Shown one piece after another: positions 36,194 through 45,681 of a stretch of 64,000 nt of DNA. Under the pieces are notes generated by a model. That model saw nothing but the letters and a program-made list of their open reading frames with translations, did no database searches and was not told where the DNA came from. A program made the position numbers and the translations under genes. The stretch lies in contig NC_088306.1 in NCBI RefSeq assembly GCF_032854445.1, forward strand, positions 4,398,373 through 4,462,372, written 5' to 3'. Position 1 is the first letter of the stretch, and every line of letters begins with the position of its first letter. The DNA is from Liolophura sinensis. Lineage: Eukaryota; Mollusca; Polyplacophora; Chitonida; Chitonidae.

Positions 36194-36669
36194 TCGGTAA
36201 CTGTGCTTCATATGAAAGTAAGTTTCACTTGTGTTTTATTTTTTTGGCGTAAAAATAAATTACAATTCTCTGCTTCACCGAGGTGTAATGATTTCCTACC
36301 TAGTGGCAAGGGATTCTGTCAGGGCGTTATACATATAATGTCTTACATAGATTAACTTTGTAACATTTGATATCATAAACATGATTTCAGCTTTATTTAT
36401 AGACAGATACATAAGCGTATCGAACACGGCCTTGGGTCATAGTCTAACTAACCATGTGTCAGCCATGGACCAGGATCCGGCTATGTCATACACTCATTCT
36501 GTCACACGTACATCATGATATTGAATATAACAACACAGTCTAACTACTGACTTTGAAGTGGGTAACCTGTGGATTAACTATGGATTACCTGTGGATTAAC
36601 TCTCTAGTGACTGTGATTTATATCCTGAGTTCTGAACAAGTGATTCTCACCCAGATATTACAAACAGCA

Positions 36670-37012
36670 ATCTATCGTCTTAGTGGTATTAGATCCTGGA
36701 TCAATCCTGGTTCAAGTCACACCTAAGACTTTAAAAGAGGGAGTTGTAACTTCCTCCCTTGGCGTTCAGCATAAAGGGGATAGTGCAACGACTGGTTGAC
36801 CCGTATCAGTAGAATGGCGCGAGCGGGGCGATTTACTTGCCTTCGGTAAGTCGTCTCAGTGAAGCAGCACTAGATAAAAGAGCGGTGGAAATCCGTCCTG
36901 CTGCAAGGAGGCACATTACATACACCCTAAGGATTCCTTCGTCGCCATATGACTGAAAAAATTATTGAGCACGACGTTAAACACCAGGCGCTCACTCACT
37001 CACTCTTATTGG
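36670..37012 (+). mobile_element. SINE-B, second copy in unit B
   Basis: This is the duplicate of 27070-27412. Confidence 0.88.
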
Positions 37013-38409
37013 CTTTCTCTTCAGGCGTCAGTATAAGGATATACATATAGCTGAGTTGATAGATAGGTTGAAATTCTTCAACCATTGCATATAAAAGTAG
37101 TTCGGTGAAAAAAAACGCTATTCATATACACGAACATACTCGTCTGAGATTGGAATGGCAAGCTACCGAAAACCCAGGCTGCTAAAGATGAATAAAAGAA
37201 GTAACTCCGAAGAATACGACAAAAGTTTGTCAAGTCTCACCCTATTTTAATTGTTCAACATCTCAAAAAATTCTCACATATGGTGAAAATGTTTAGCAAA
37301 ACTTCATGTATACCAAAAAGAGAAGTATATAAACAGGTGGTAATGTATAGAACAAGGTTATCAGCACCAACTCCTCAGTATTAACAAATAAAGGTGTCTA
37401 ATAAGTGTACATACCGGTACAATAACGAACTTTGCACGAGGACGCATCTCCCGTGCTCGTACGTTTTCACCTGAGTTCACCTGGAGTGGCTGAGTTCAAT
37501 GGGTCAATGGGTATAACGATGTCCCAGGTAAGCAGGAGCACTTATCGAGTTTCTCAGAAACTACCGTAAATCTTGTGTATACTGCGTAACTGTGCCACTT
37601 GCAAGCTAGATTTCAGGCTGAGTTTAGTGTCTTATAATGTTATTCGACTAAACCCTAGACTCCCTGAACAAAGTTCGTTTATGTTCCCAAAGCTCACGAT
37701 TCTGAAAATTGAAACAGAAAACAGAAAGTCTGTTGGCTGAGTGATGCCAGAATTATGTTCTGTTATTATTACATTATACTGTTATACTACTCAACATTAC
37801 TCAACGTGTTTGTCTTAGTGTAGTCTTTATTTTTAATTGATAAAATATGTGTATGATATTTATAAGACTAAATACATTCTAGTATCAGAAATAAAAGATT
37901 CTCTGTTAAATTTCACAGATTATCTTTTTGAGAGTACAAGAATTCGAGCTGTATAATCATCTATATGAATATTTATAAAGCCTTTGCCGTAATTCTAGGG
38001 TTTCTTCCGCCAACGCCTACGACCTCCAGTGTGCATTAAGCTGGTATGATTAACTTCGATTATCACAACATGTGAATACTGCGTAGGGGGAGTAGGTCTA
38101 CAGTGACTGGAATGACTGTAGGGGAGGCTTTGGCTACTTCGGTCTCATCTAATCTTAGCATAGATATCTCTACGGTATAAATAGACGGCGTGGGGGTAAG
38201 TTGAAAATTTTTAGACCAGTGAAGTCTAAAAAGTCGCAATTAACCTCACTGCAATTTTGCTTAAGCCATGTTACTGGTGTGAGTGGAGGGTTGGGAGTGG
38301 GTGAGGTTGGGGACGAGCTAAGGAGTGTATTTTGTAATTTGCTTCTATTTACTGACAAGAAGCCGTATTTCAAGGGTTAAGTGTGACCAGGTGTCAACAA
38401 AATTACTCT

Positions 38410-38820
38410 CTGTGCTGTACCTCTTAATTTTCTTACACCAGACATATAGTCTGTGTTGTACCTCTTAATTTTCTTACATTAGACATATCGTCTGTGCTGT
38501 ACCTCTTAATTTTCTTACACTAGACATATAGTCTGTGCTGTACCTCTTAATTTTCTTACATTAGACATATCGTCTGTGCTGTACCTCTTAATTTTCTTAC
38601 ACTAGACATATAGTCTGTGCTGTACCTCTTAATTTTCTTACACTAGACATATCGTCTGTGCTGTACATCTTAATTTTCTTACATTAGACATATCGTCTGT
38701 GCTGTACCTCTTAATTTTCTTACATTAGACATATCGTCTGTGCTGTACCTCTTAATTTTCTTACACTAGACATATAGTATGTGCTGTACATCTTGATTTT
38801 CTTACACTAGGCATATAGTC
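38410..38820 (+). repeat. 41-bp VNTR, ten units
   Basis: Unit starts fall every 41 bp from 38410 to 38779 with no indels. Two unit subtypes, CATATAGT and CATATCGT, are interspersed. Only the first type occurs in unit A, so the CATATCGT type spread after the duplication. Confidence 0.93.
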
Positions 38821-38879
38821 TAATTGACGAAACATGATATACAGGCCCCTAAAACTAAGGCTGATATTTATTCTATTTA

Positions 38880-39245
38880 CGTTAAAGGAAGGTTAGAGGA
38901 CTGGTTTGCCAGGTGTCAGTATAATGTGACTGAGTGAGGCGTAATGTCTAATGTCTTCAATGGCGGCAACAGCAACCTGTGGATGATCGTGGACTTCCCT
39001 ATGTCTCTGCCCGGTGTGTCCTCACACCATAATGCTGGCTGCCGTCGTGTAGGTGAAATATTCTTGAGGACGGCATAAAACACCAAGCAAATAAATAAAT
39101 AAATAAATTCGGTGGCGGCACACTTTGGACTCGTCCTGTCACAAGAGGACACTTGTATGGACACACAACCTTGTGGCTCCTCGTCGTCATATGAAAAGGA
39201 TTGATAGTAACTGACAAGTCATATTGATAAGTACGACGTCAATCC
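38880..39245 (+). mobile_element. SINE-A inserted into SINE-B
   Basis: SINE-B body (TCAGTATAATGTGACTGAG) is interrupted at about 38965 by a 5'-truncated SINE-A running to an AAATAAATAAATAAAT tail near 39107. SINE-B then resumes (CACTTTGGACTCGTCC, CTCCTCGTCGTCATATG, TAAGTACGACGTCAATCCCC). GGCGGCA on both sides (AATGGCGGCAAC and GGTGGCGGCAC) is a likely target duplication. Confidence 0.8.
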
Positions 39246-39519
39246 CCTAACATGCATTTCTACGTATACATTTTTATACATGTCACATCATTATTATAGA
39301 TTAGAGTCATAAAAGAGCGGTACACAGCATATAATATTTAACGCTCAAGTGCCAGTTATCATCCTAACTGAACTTTATGTAGCATTGTTTATCACATTTA
39401 GTTTAGAGATGACGTAAGTGATTTAAAAGTGATTTTGTTGATATCTAAATCGTTTCTCTTCCAGTTGCTTGTAAACAGAAAGACTGACAGCACATATTTG
39501 AGGTTGTTCATCCAATCAA

Positions 39520-39727
39520 AGGACCAGAAACTCCGCCCCTTTCATAAATGGCTGTTGGTACGTCGTCCCCATAATGGCTGAAAATCACGACTGGACAAAA
39601 TATTCAGACATTTTACAGCCGTGTGATTCGTCAACGCCCCTCAGTCATGTGATGTTGCATTATTTAAATCTGAGTATAGTCAGATTTCACTCAGATGTCA
39701 CAGTCCTTTAATCGGGGCTGTCTGCTG
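39520..39727 (+). promoter_or_regulatory. Possible promoter and 5' non-coding exon of the DED gene
   Basis: TATTTAAATC at 39661 is a TATA-like box. About 30 bp later lies an initiator-like TTTCACTCAGATG, and a strong donor GTAAGT follows at 39728. A GC-box-like CTCCGCCCC lies at about 39530. No ATG frame of note is present in the proposed exon. The next acceptor that makes sense is at 42639, in front of the DED start. The link between the two is inference from spacing and signals only. Confidence 0.35.
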
Positions 39728-39963
39728 GTAAGTCAATTACAACTGTTGTATATCTATTTTCAGTTTGCCAGAAAACATGTGTAATTCATCATATAATTTA
39801 GAGGTTAATTTTCAAGAGTTTTTTAGGACTAAATTTAATGTCATTGTAAACAATTTCTTTGTTTATTTCTTTGTTGTACTTTTCTTTCCTTTCTCCGTTT
39901 TATTTTGGAAAATATTTGTTTAAATTCTGTCCCGTAGCAACTCCAATTCTGCGGTACTGTTTA

Positions 39964-40114
39964 GAGATGAGACGCCGTCAGTTCTAAACATCTTGATGAC
40001 CTTTTTGAGATGATGCCATCAAATGTAAACACCTTGATGACCTTTTTGAGATGATGCCGTCAAATGTATACATCTTGATGACCTTTTTGAGATGATGAAA
40101 ACGCCTACTGTTAC
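39964..40114. repeat. 41-bp tandem repeat, about three units
   Basis: CTTGATGACCTTTTTGAGATG starts fall at about 39992, 40033 and 40074. It is unrelated in sequence to the 41-bp VNTR. It would lie in intron 1 of the DED gene. Confidence 0.85.
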
Positions 40115-40269
40115 AAACCTACTTTTGACATATCATGCATTTTCCTCTGAGTTTTCTAATGTATTTATTTAGGAAATCCAAACCGTGTCTACCCAAATTG
40201 TGAAATCCTCGCGTACCCTAATTTTTCTTATGCATTAAAAAGTGCGACTTATTTGACGTGTTCTCTCAG

Positions 40270-41465
40270 ATAATGTCCACTGAACATTAGATGACGTTTT
40301 GCTGAACCTTATATCTGGCGCTTTATGCACAAAAAATAATCCGTTAAATTTAACAAATAGTCTGTTGTCTGAGTGATGATAGAACGTATTCTGTTATTAT
40401 AACACAAACTTCTGCCATATTGAACATAATATTCTGTTTGTTTAACAAAATCTTTTTGTTGAATTAATAGAATATGTGTGTTATATTTAACAGAGTTTAT
40501 CTGCTGCAATTGCAGAATACATTATAGCATTACTCAGGCAACAGATTTTCTTTTAAATCTGACGGATTATTCTGAGTCTAAGGCACCAGATAAATTTTTA
40601 GCGTTAACGTGAAAATAACGGATCGATATGACGATTAAATGCAAGTGTAAGCCTGTCCGTTTATGTCGTTAATTCCACAGCTCGTCTGTGTTCTCACAGC
40701 TCCGGACTGCAAAAATTAAAAGACAAGAACATGTTCGTCAGTCAGACAATTATTGAAAAAAAAACCCGTGATCCCCGTCCCGAGACTTGTCTGATATCCA
40801 TGGTGGAACATGTATAAACTGAAAAAAATTCTTCTGTTAATTTTACCCGAATATCTGTTGTCATGACAGAGTGATGCAGAAATGTTTTTTGCGATTACAT
40901 AATTTGAACGCAGGACAAAACATCATATACTGGCCACTTCAAATAACCCTGATAATGAACTCCTTACCTTAAAGTAATTAAACAGGACTGGTTTGCTTAG
41001 TGTCAGCGTAATGTGACTGATTGAGGGGTAATGTCTGGTGTCTTCAGTGGTTTCAAAACTAAGGTGGCACTGACTGTCCCTGCCACAAGCAAGCACAATA
41101 AGGGTACACTAGCGCATTGATTTTCTTTAGTTGTAAATTTGTCAACTTCAACCTCAAGATTACATGTATATATCCCCTTACTCTCGCTTGGTACAGTGCT
41201 ATGCTACCACGTGCAGCTTGCTTCTTTCTTCACAACATATTAACAATTCAACCCAGCATGACCACCAATTTTTGGAGATGTGGTTCCTGGAAGTCATAAC
41301 ATTTTGTTACCTTGGTGAACTCCAAAATGGTGGGGGAGGAAGGAAAAGGGGGGAGAAACATAAAAAGCCAAAAAAGATTCCAGTTCTATCCAAACCTGGT
41401 AGAATTCTGATATATTTAAACCGTATGCAAATTAACAATGCAGAAATTTATAGTGCGTCAACAAG
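40270..41465 (-). repeat. R-family copy, inverted relative to 2175-3560
   Basis: Reverse-complemented, 40570-40870 matches 3311-3560, and 40890-41410 matches 2175-3005. Shared marks are the CCACTTCAAA...CTGATAATGAA block, TTTGTCAACTTCAACCT, ACCACCAATTTTTGG and CTTGGTGAACTCCAAAATGG. The SINE found at 2341 is absent here. No coding is supported. Confidence 0.8.
40318..40575. mobile_element. Fold-back (FB) element
   Basis: The left arm has AATAATCCGTTAAATTTAACA and CTGTTGTCTGAGTGATGATAG. The right arm has GCATTACTCAGGCAACAGA and GACGGATTATT. Arms are about 100 bp. A further single arm follows at 40818-40880. Confidence 0.75.
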
Positions 41466-41539
41466 CTAAAATCCCTGTGTGGCAGTAATACCCAATCAGT
41501 GCTCCTTTACTCTTCAGTTCGGAAGCAAATTTTGGACCC

Positions 41540-41635
41540 AGTTGCCTGAACTGCACATGTGTAACCTAAATAACTCCTCGTCGTCATACGGCTGAAAAAC
41601 TGTTAAGTACGACGTAAAACCTCAAGCATACATAC
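41540..41635 (+). mobile_element. SINE-B tail fragment
   Basis: It holds only the 3' end: CTCCTCGTCGTCATACGGCTG, then TAAGTACGACGTAAAACCTCA. Confidence 0.7.
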
Positions 41636-42054
41636 TACTTATCTATAGCCTGTCACATCATCCATCATGTTGCGAGTTGCGAGATCGATTTCTTGAGAAT
41701 TATTAGCGATACAATGTATACTGAAAGATAACTTAAAACTAACGTTATCCATTTTCGTCTTACTATTTTATGCATACAGCTCGTCATCGCCTGATAAACT
41801 TATCACTGGTTATCAGTAGATCAATATGACAGATACAGTGTGCGTACTACCAATATAAATCACGTCTGGTCTTTATGAAAGCTCATTTACCGTTTTTCTG
41901 CATAACGTTTACAAATAGGCGTAGCCCAAGTCGTTTCTAGATGTATTACAGTAAGTTAGAATCAAATCAAGCCCATTCTCTAGGCGTTAATTTGGTATAT
42001 TTCCATGGTAAAAATTCTTTTACACTTAGAAAAGAGCACACAATTCCAACTTTT

Positions 42055-42300
42055 AGCACGATTCTCACTGGCACCATTCTCACTTCTGATACCCTTGACA
42101 CTTCCGATATCATTGTCACTTCTGAAACGTTTCACTTTTGACGCCATTCTCACTTCTGACACCATCCCCTCTTCTGACACCATTTCCACTTCTGACACTA
42201 TTGTCACTTCTGACACCATTACCACTTCTGACACGATTCCCAATTCTGACACTATTGTCACTTCGGACACCATTCCCACTTCTGACACTATTGCCACTTG
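42055..42300. repeat. 18-bp minisatellite, CACTTCTGACACCATTGT type
   Basis: About 13 units of 18 bp, with TSDTI(V/P) hexapeptides on plus and SEV(T/G)IV on minus; both strands are open. It lies 360 bp upstream of the DED coding exon, in the proposed first intron. The TGTCAG core seen on the minus strand is shared with the other 18-bp arrays of this window. Confidence 0.9.
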
Positions 42301-42639
42301 CTGCATGCCACTAGCTGAGCATTTCAAGAATCACACGAGCATGAATAGACAATTTCCAATAATACAATGCTTTTCATGAAAATCAACAGACTGAGCAGAA
42401 CGTCTAAGTTTGTGAAAGTACCTCAAGTAATCACACACTATCAGCGAGTTGAGACTTTTACCCGCCTCAGACTTTGTACTTTCCTCGTACCTTTTCAAAA
42501 TTCATCTTTATTTGTATAATACGTCACTACGCATGTTTTTCAAACTGAGCCGAAGGTCTGTTTGTTGGTGAATTTTCAGTTCCCTTTCTGGAGAAGTTTT
42601 TTGTTACCTCATTAGGAATATGGGCAATTTATTTCACAG

Positions 42640-42776
42640 ATATTCACATACCTTCACAATGGCCGTGCCAACACTTCCTCCCGCACCGGGTGATCACGCG
42701 CTTAGAGTTTTCATCGTACAAATCGCCAGTGATATGACAGATGATAACTTGGAAGTTATGAAGTTTCTCATAAGAG
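42640..42776 (+). CDS. DED gene, first coding exon
   Basis: Acceptor TTTATTTCACAG ends at 42639, the ATG is at 42659 and donor GTAAAA is at 42777. It encodes DED helices 1-3 (HALRVFIVQIASDM, NLEVMKFLIRG). It ends after the first base of a Gly codon. The frame is also open upstream to an ATG at 42620, which the acceptor would exclude. Confidence 0.7.
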
Positions 42777-44174
42777 GTAAAATATATGCCGCCGTGAGTT
42801 CTTGGTTTTCTACTCTCATGAGCTTATTGGATCTCTGCTATATGACTAAGTTAACAGAAGCTTTATGAGGTCGCCTTTCCTGCCATGAAGTCATTTGTAT
42901 ATTAATCTACATATAGGTGTCGAAACAGACATTCGTATCCAAGCGTCAAAAATTGAGTTTCAGGGACAATAATCTTACTTATTCACTCCACCATGCATCT
43001 GTGCAAATACCCAGCATATGTTAAATAATAAATGGAATACAATTAGGGATTTTATTTATTTATGTATTTGTTTGTTTGTTTCTCTGTTTGTTTGTTTGTT
43101 TGTTTGTTTATTTATTTATTTGACACCGGAAATAAAAAAAAGTAACCCGTACTGAAGAATATTTCACTTATACGAGGGCGGCCAGCGTTATTGTGGGAGA
43201 AAACCGGGAGCTCCCTGGCAGAGAAGTGAAATATGCAGTTGGCATAAAATGTATAGAGTATTTTTACATATAACTTTGCGAACTATTGCTTTGTCCAGCT
43301 TGAACAAGAATTGTGTGTGTATAAGTGTGAAAGAGCGTGTAATATTCTTCCAGGATTCTGTGGTATGAGGCGACGTGTTCTAGATGGCATAACAACTCCA
43401 CTGCGGCTGTTTGAAATAATCATGGAAAATGGTTACGTGAACGTCAATAGTATCATGGTTCTGCAGAGCCTTTTGTGGCACATTAATAGGAAAGATCTGT
43501 TCCAAAGAGCGATAGAGTTTGGTGAAGAACAGAAGGATGTGTTTTACGTGCATACACCTAATCCAAGACCAGGTAAACATACACAGCTATTTAAAAACAA
43601 CATACGTCAGTTGTTGAAAACAGTTCTAAAATAGAACCTATATACAGAATTATATATGCATGTTAGTCCCAGTAACAACTTTTCAGATTGTCAAAATTCT
43701 GTCATAAAATGGCGTGCTATTGTACATTCGTTTTACCATTGTTAACTTTGGCTCTCCTCAAGTTTTGTCCAGTTTCAGTGAATGACATATCTGTGATTGC
43801 TTTCTTACGCAGCAAGGGGTTGCAAATATGTGAAGTTTCACGTCAAAGGGAGACTCAACCGGAATACAGTTGAAGAGTTACAGTCTAACGTCGCCAGATG
43901 GCTTACAGTTCCCTCATCCCTTGTAGTGGTTGCAGGCGTGGAGGTTACAGACAGCTTCAACATTACTCTCATGATCCCCGAAATAAGCACTGAAATGTTG
44001 CGAAAATATATCCCTTTGAACAGTGACTGGTTGATGTCACGCGGAATCGACACCTGCAAAATAGATGGGGAGGACATTGATCTAACAGATGGGTTATCCA
44101 TCAAATATAAACCAGAAAATCTGAAGTCCTCTGTAAACTGCTTGACGAGTGATGAAATGCGTAAGGAAATGTAG
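42659..44174 (+). CDS. Death-effector-domain protein, short-end isoform (three coding exons)
   Basis: The proposed join is 42659-42776, 43354-43572 and 43813-44174, giving 232 residues with intron phases 1 and 1. Residues about 8-105 form a DED. DNLEVMKFLIRG is helix 2-3, RRVLDGITTPLRLFEIIMEN follows, and INRKDLFQRAIEF carries the RxDL-type motif (RKDL) of DEDs. The last exon starts CKYVKFHVKGRLNRNTVEEL and continues WLTVPSSLVVVAGVEV and FNITLMIPE. That alternation of strands and a helix resembles a TRADD-N-type ferredoxin-like domain, although the family match is from memory. DED proteins act as cytosolic adaptors in apoptosis and innate immunity through homotypic contacts. The start is the first ATG after the acceptor at 42639, in context CACAATGG. 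I cannot name an orthologue. Confidence 0.72.
43095..43223 (-). mobile_element. SINE-A remnant in DED intron
   Basis: A degraded minus-strand copy lies behind TTTG/TTTA simple repeats (43045-43125). AAGAATATTTCACTTATACG and GCGGCCAGCG are recognisable; the head is lost. It lies within the intron 42777-43353. Confidence 0.8.
43354..43572 (+). CDS. DED gene, second coding exon
   Basis: Acceptor AATATTCTTCCAG ends at 43353 and donor GTAAAC is at 43573. It encodes the rest of the DED including LRLFEIIMENG and HINRKDLF, then a short linker (VFYVHTPNPRP). Both borders are phase 1, so the exon can join any downstream exon beginning with two codon bases. Three such exons follow. Confidence 0.78.
43813..44174 (+). 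CDS. DED gene, alternative terminal exon with alpha/beta domain
   Basis: Acceptor CTTTCTTACGCAG ends at 43812. The exon reads 120 codons to TAG. Predicted strands and helix (YVKFHVKG, TVEELQSNVARWL, LVVVAGVEV, FNITLMIPE) precede an acidic stretch (DGEDIDLTDG). An AATAAA at 44190 lies 15 bp after the stop, so this may end one transcript class. Confidence 0.7.
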
Positions 44175-44189
44175 CTAAGCGAAATCTTA

Positions 44190-44195
44190 AATAAA
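44190..44195 (+). terminator. Polyadenylation signal AATAAA
   Basis: It lies directly after the stop of the alternative terminal exon. It is close enough to be a short 3' UTR, just before the inverted repeat at 44242. Confidence 0.45.
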
Positions 44196-44241
44196 TCTAG
44201 TCGTCGTAACAGGCTTTTGTATGCCAATCGTTGGTAGAAAG

Positions 44242-44363
44242 TGTTGAGCATTGTTGTAAAACTTGGTTATTATGACAATTACCATCAACGATTATGACCT
44301 GGAACATCCATAATAATTGACGGTAATGGTCATAATGACCAATTTCCACAACAATGTTCAACA
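44242..44363. repeat. Imperfect palindrome, arms about 54 bp
   Basis: TGTTGAGCATTGTTGT and ACTTGGTTATTATGACAATT on the left pair with AATGGTCATAATGACCAATT and ACAACAATGTTCAACA on the right. The spacer is about 15 bp. It is non-coding, 50 bp beyond the AATAAA. Confidence 0.75.
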
Positions 44364-45086
44364 GATTCTATGAAAAAAGTCAGACTAGATTTGAAAAAGA
44401 AAATTAACACGTAAATTTGTTAAGAGAAGACAGTAACAGTTTTCAGCGTTGCTAGAAAGACGTTAGAAAAGTACGTAAATATAGTTAGAAGTCAAATCTA
44501 GTACCATTCTAGTCTTGCTCGCGCCAGCATGCATATTCGCTCACAGGGCGGTGAAAACATTATCCATATAACATGGGAGTATATGCAAAACTCTTTGTTG
44601 ACGTTCACAATTTAGATATGCTGTGCACATTGTTCTGTTGTCTTACATACTATGGTTTCTGGATATATTCAGCCATACTTCTCTGAATACCGTCCAGTGT
44701 TGTCCATTTCCTTATACCTTCCCTTATTATGTTTCACCTCGTCTCAAAAAGATGTTACGAGCATTTTTATACATGTTGTTGTTGTTCAACACTGAATCAT
44801 TATGATGTAGAGCCCTTTTGAAAAAGAAAGACACGAAAAGTTATTGACCAGTACATTGTCAATGTACACAGGCCATCTTTATGTACGATTTCTGTTTGAC
44901 CCACGATTACAATCCACTCACAATTCCTTTAAGCAAGTGGCATCTATTAATTTTACAGTCAATTGTGTACTCAGACGTAGGGCCTATAATCAATGGCAAC
45001 TACAATCTGCTTGTGGAAACGAACCCGGAAACCACTGTTTTATTGGGGAATGTATTTTCACTGGGAAAGCCTTTCTTTTAGATATA
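44364..45086. other. Intronic sequence with a weak candidate exon
   Basis: After acceptor-like TTAATTTTACAG at 44960, a 40-codon frame runs to TAG at 45081 and includes SDVGPIINGNYNLLVET. It could be another terminal exon, but it matches nothing I recognise and its phase is open to choice. Confidence 0.3.
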
Positions 45087-45248
45087 CGGCTTCTTGGGTT
45101 TATTAACATGACATTTCGATGTAGTTACTAACATCGCTATCAAGTGATAACTATGTTAGTAACTACATCTGCTAACTACTAACATCACTTGATAACGATG
45201 TTAGTAACTTCATCGAAACATCGTGTAGTTACACCAAGAAGTTGTATT
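45087..45248. repeat. Long inverted repeat, arms about 62 bp
   Basis: TTTCGATGTAGTTACTAACA and TCGCTATCAAGTGAT on the left pair with ATCACTTGATAACGATGTTA and GTAACTTCATCGAAA on the right. Outer CTTCTTGG / CCAAGAAG also pair. The loop (45149-45183) itself repeats TAGTAACTAC / GCTAACTACT motifs. It may be a MITE; no target duplication could be fixed. Confidence 0.78.
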
Positions 45249-45340
45249 TGAGAAACACTTTCCGAATGTACATTCTTCCCAGCTTCTAAATGCCACTCAA
45301 ACATGTCAATGCATTTTCGTCCATTTTCTCTTTCATTTAG

Positions 45341-45461
45341 ACCTTCCATGTAAAGGCGATGCCAGCCTCCTTCCCAAAGAAAGCGACGATCTGTCATTAC
45401 AAGAACTGAGACGACTAATGGACCAAAATAAATTTTTGCAAAGCCGAGTGGAAACCTTACA
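45341..45461 (+). CDS. DED gene, coiled-coil exon (alternative)
   Basis: Acceptor CTCTTTCATTTAG ends at 45340 and donor GTAAGAG is at 45462. The 121-bp exon begins with two bases that complete a phase-1 codon, as left by the DED exon. It then encodes a linker (LPCKGDASLLPKESDD) and a short coiled coil (LSLQELRRLMDQNKFLQSR). It ends in phase 2. The fit of signals, phase and heptad pattern makes chance unlikely. Confidence 0.65.
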
Positions 45462-45554
45462 GTAAGAGCTATAGTAACACACACAAATCGTTGAGAATAT
45501 TGTCAACTTTCTCATATGTTTCTGATTTTCTTACTTTATGATCGCTTCTGTCAG

Positions 45555-45681
45555 ATTGTACCGATCCGCTCAAGAAAAGGTCCAAACATATTACATAGAG
45601 ACATCAGAAAATAACCATTACGCTAAAGCAACTGCACATTCTTTTTTACTTTCGGCCGAGCTGGGGTTCGTTCTAGACTGA
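45555..45681 (+). CDS. Possible alternative terminal exon after the coiled coil
   Basis: Acceptor CGCTTCTGTCAG ends at 45554. Joining to the phase-2 coiled-coil exon restores Gln and gives 41 residues starting LYRSAQEKVQTYYIE, then TGA. It would prolong the helix. This competes with the 47190 exon; only transcripts can decide. Confidence 0.35.

Larger units (their letters stand above)
28869..38841 (+). repeat. Tandem segmental duplication, unit B
   Basis: Unit B starts with the same CTAAAATACACATGAGG as unit A and ends near ACATGATATA (38840), after which the sequence is new. It is about 1.45 kb longer than unit A. The extra length comes from expanded 18-bp arrays, seven more VNTR units, and about 115 bp at 37302-37416 that unit A lacks. 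Confidence 0.92.
35550..38841 (-). repeat. R-family copy in reverse, unit B
   Basis: This is the duplicate of 25940-28860. It includes the extra 115 bp at 37302-37416 and the expanded VNTR. Confidence 0.88.
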
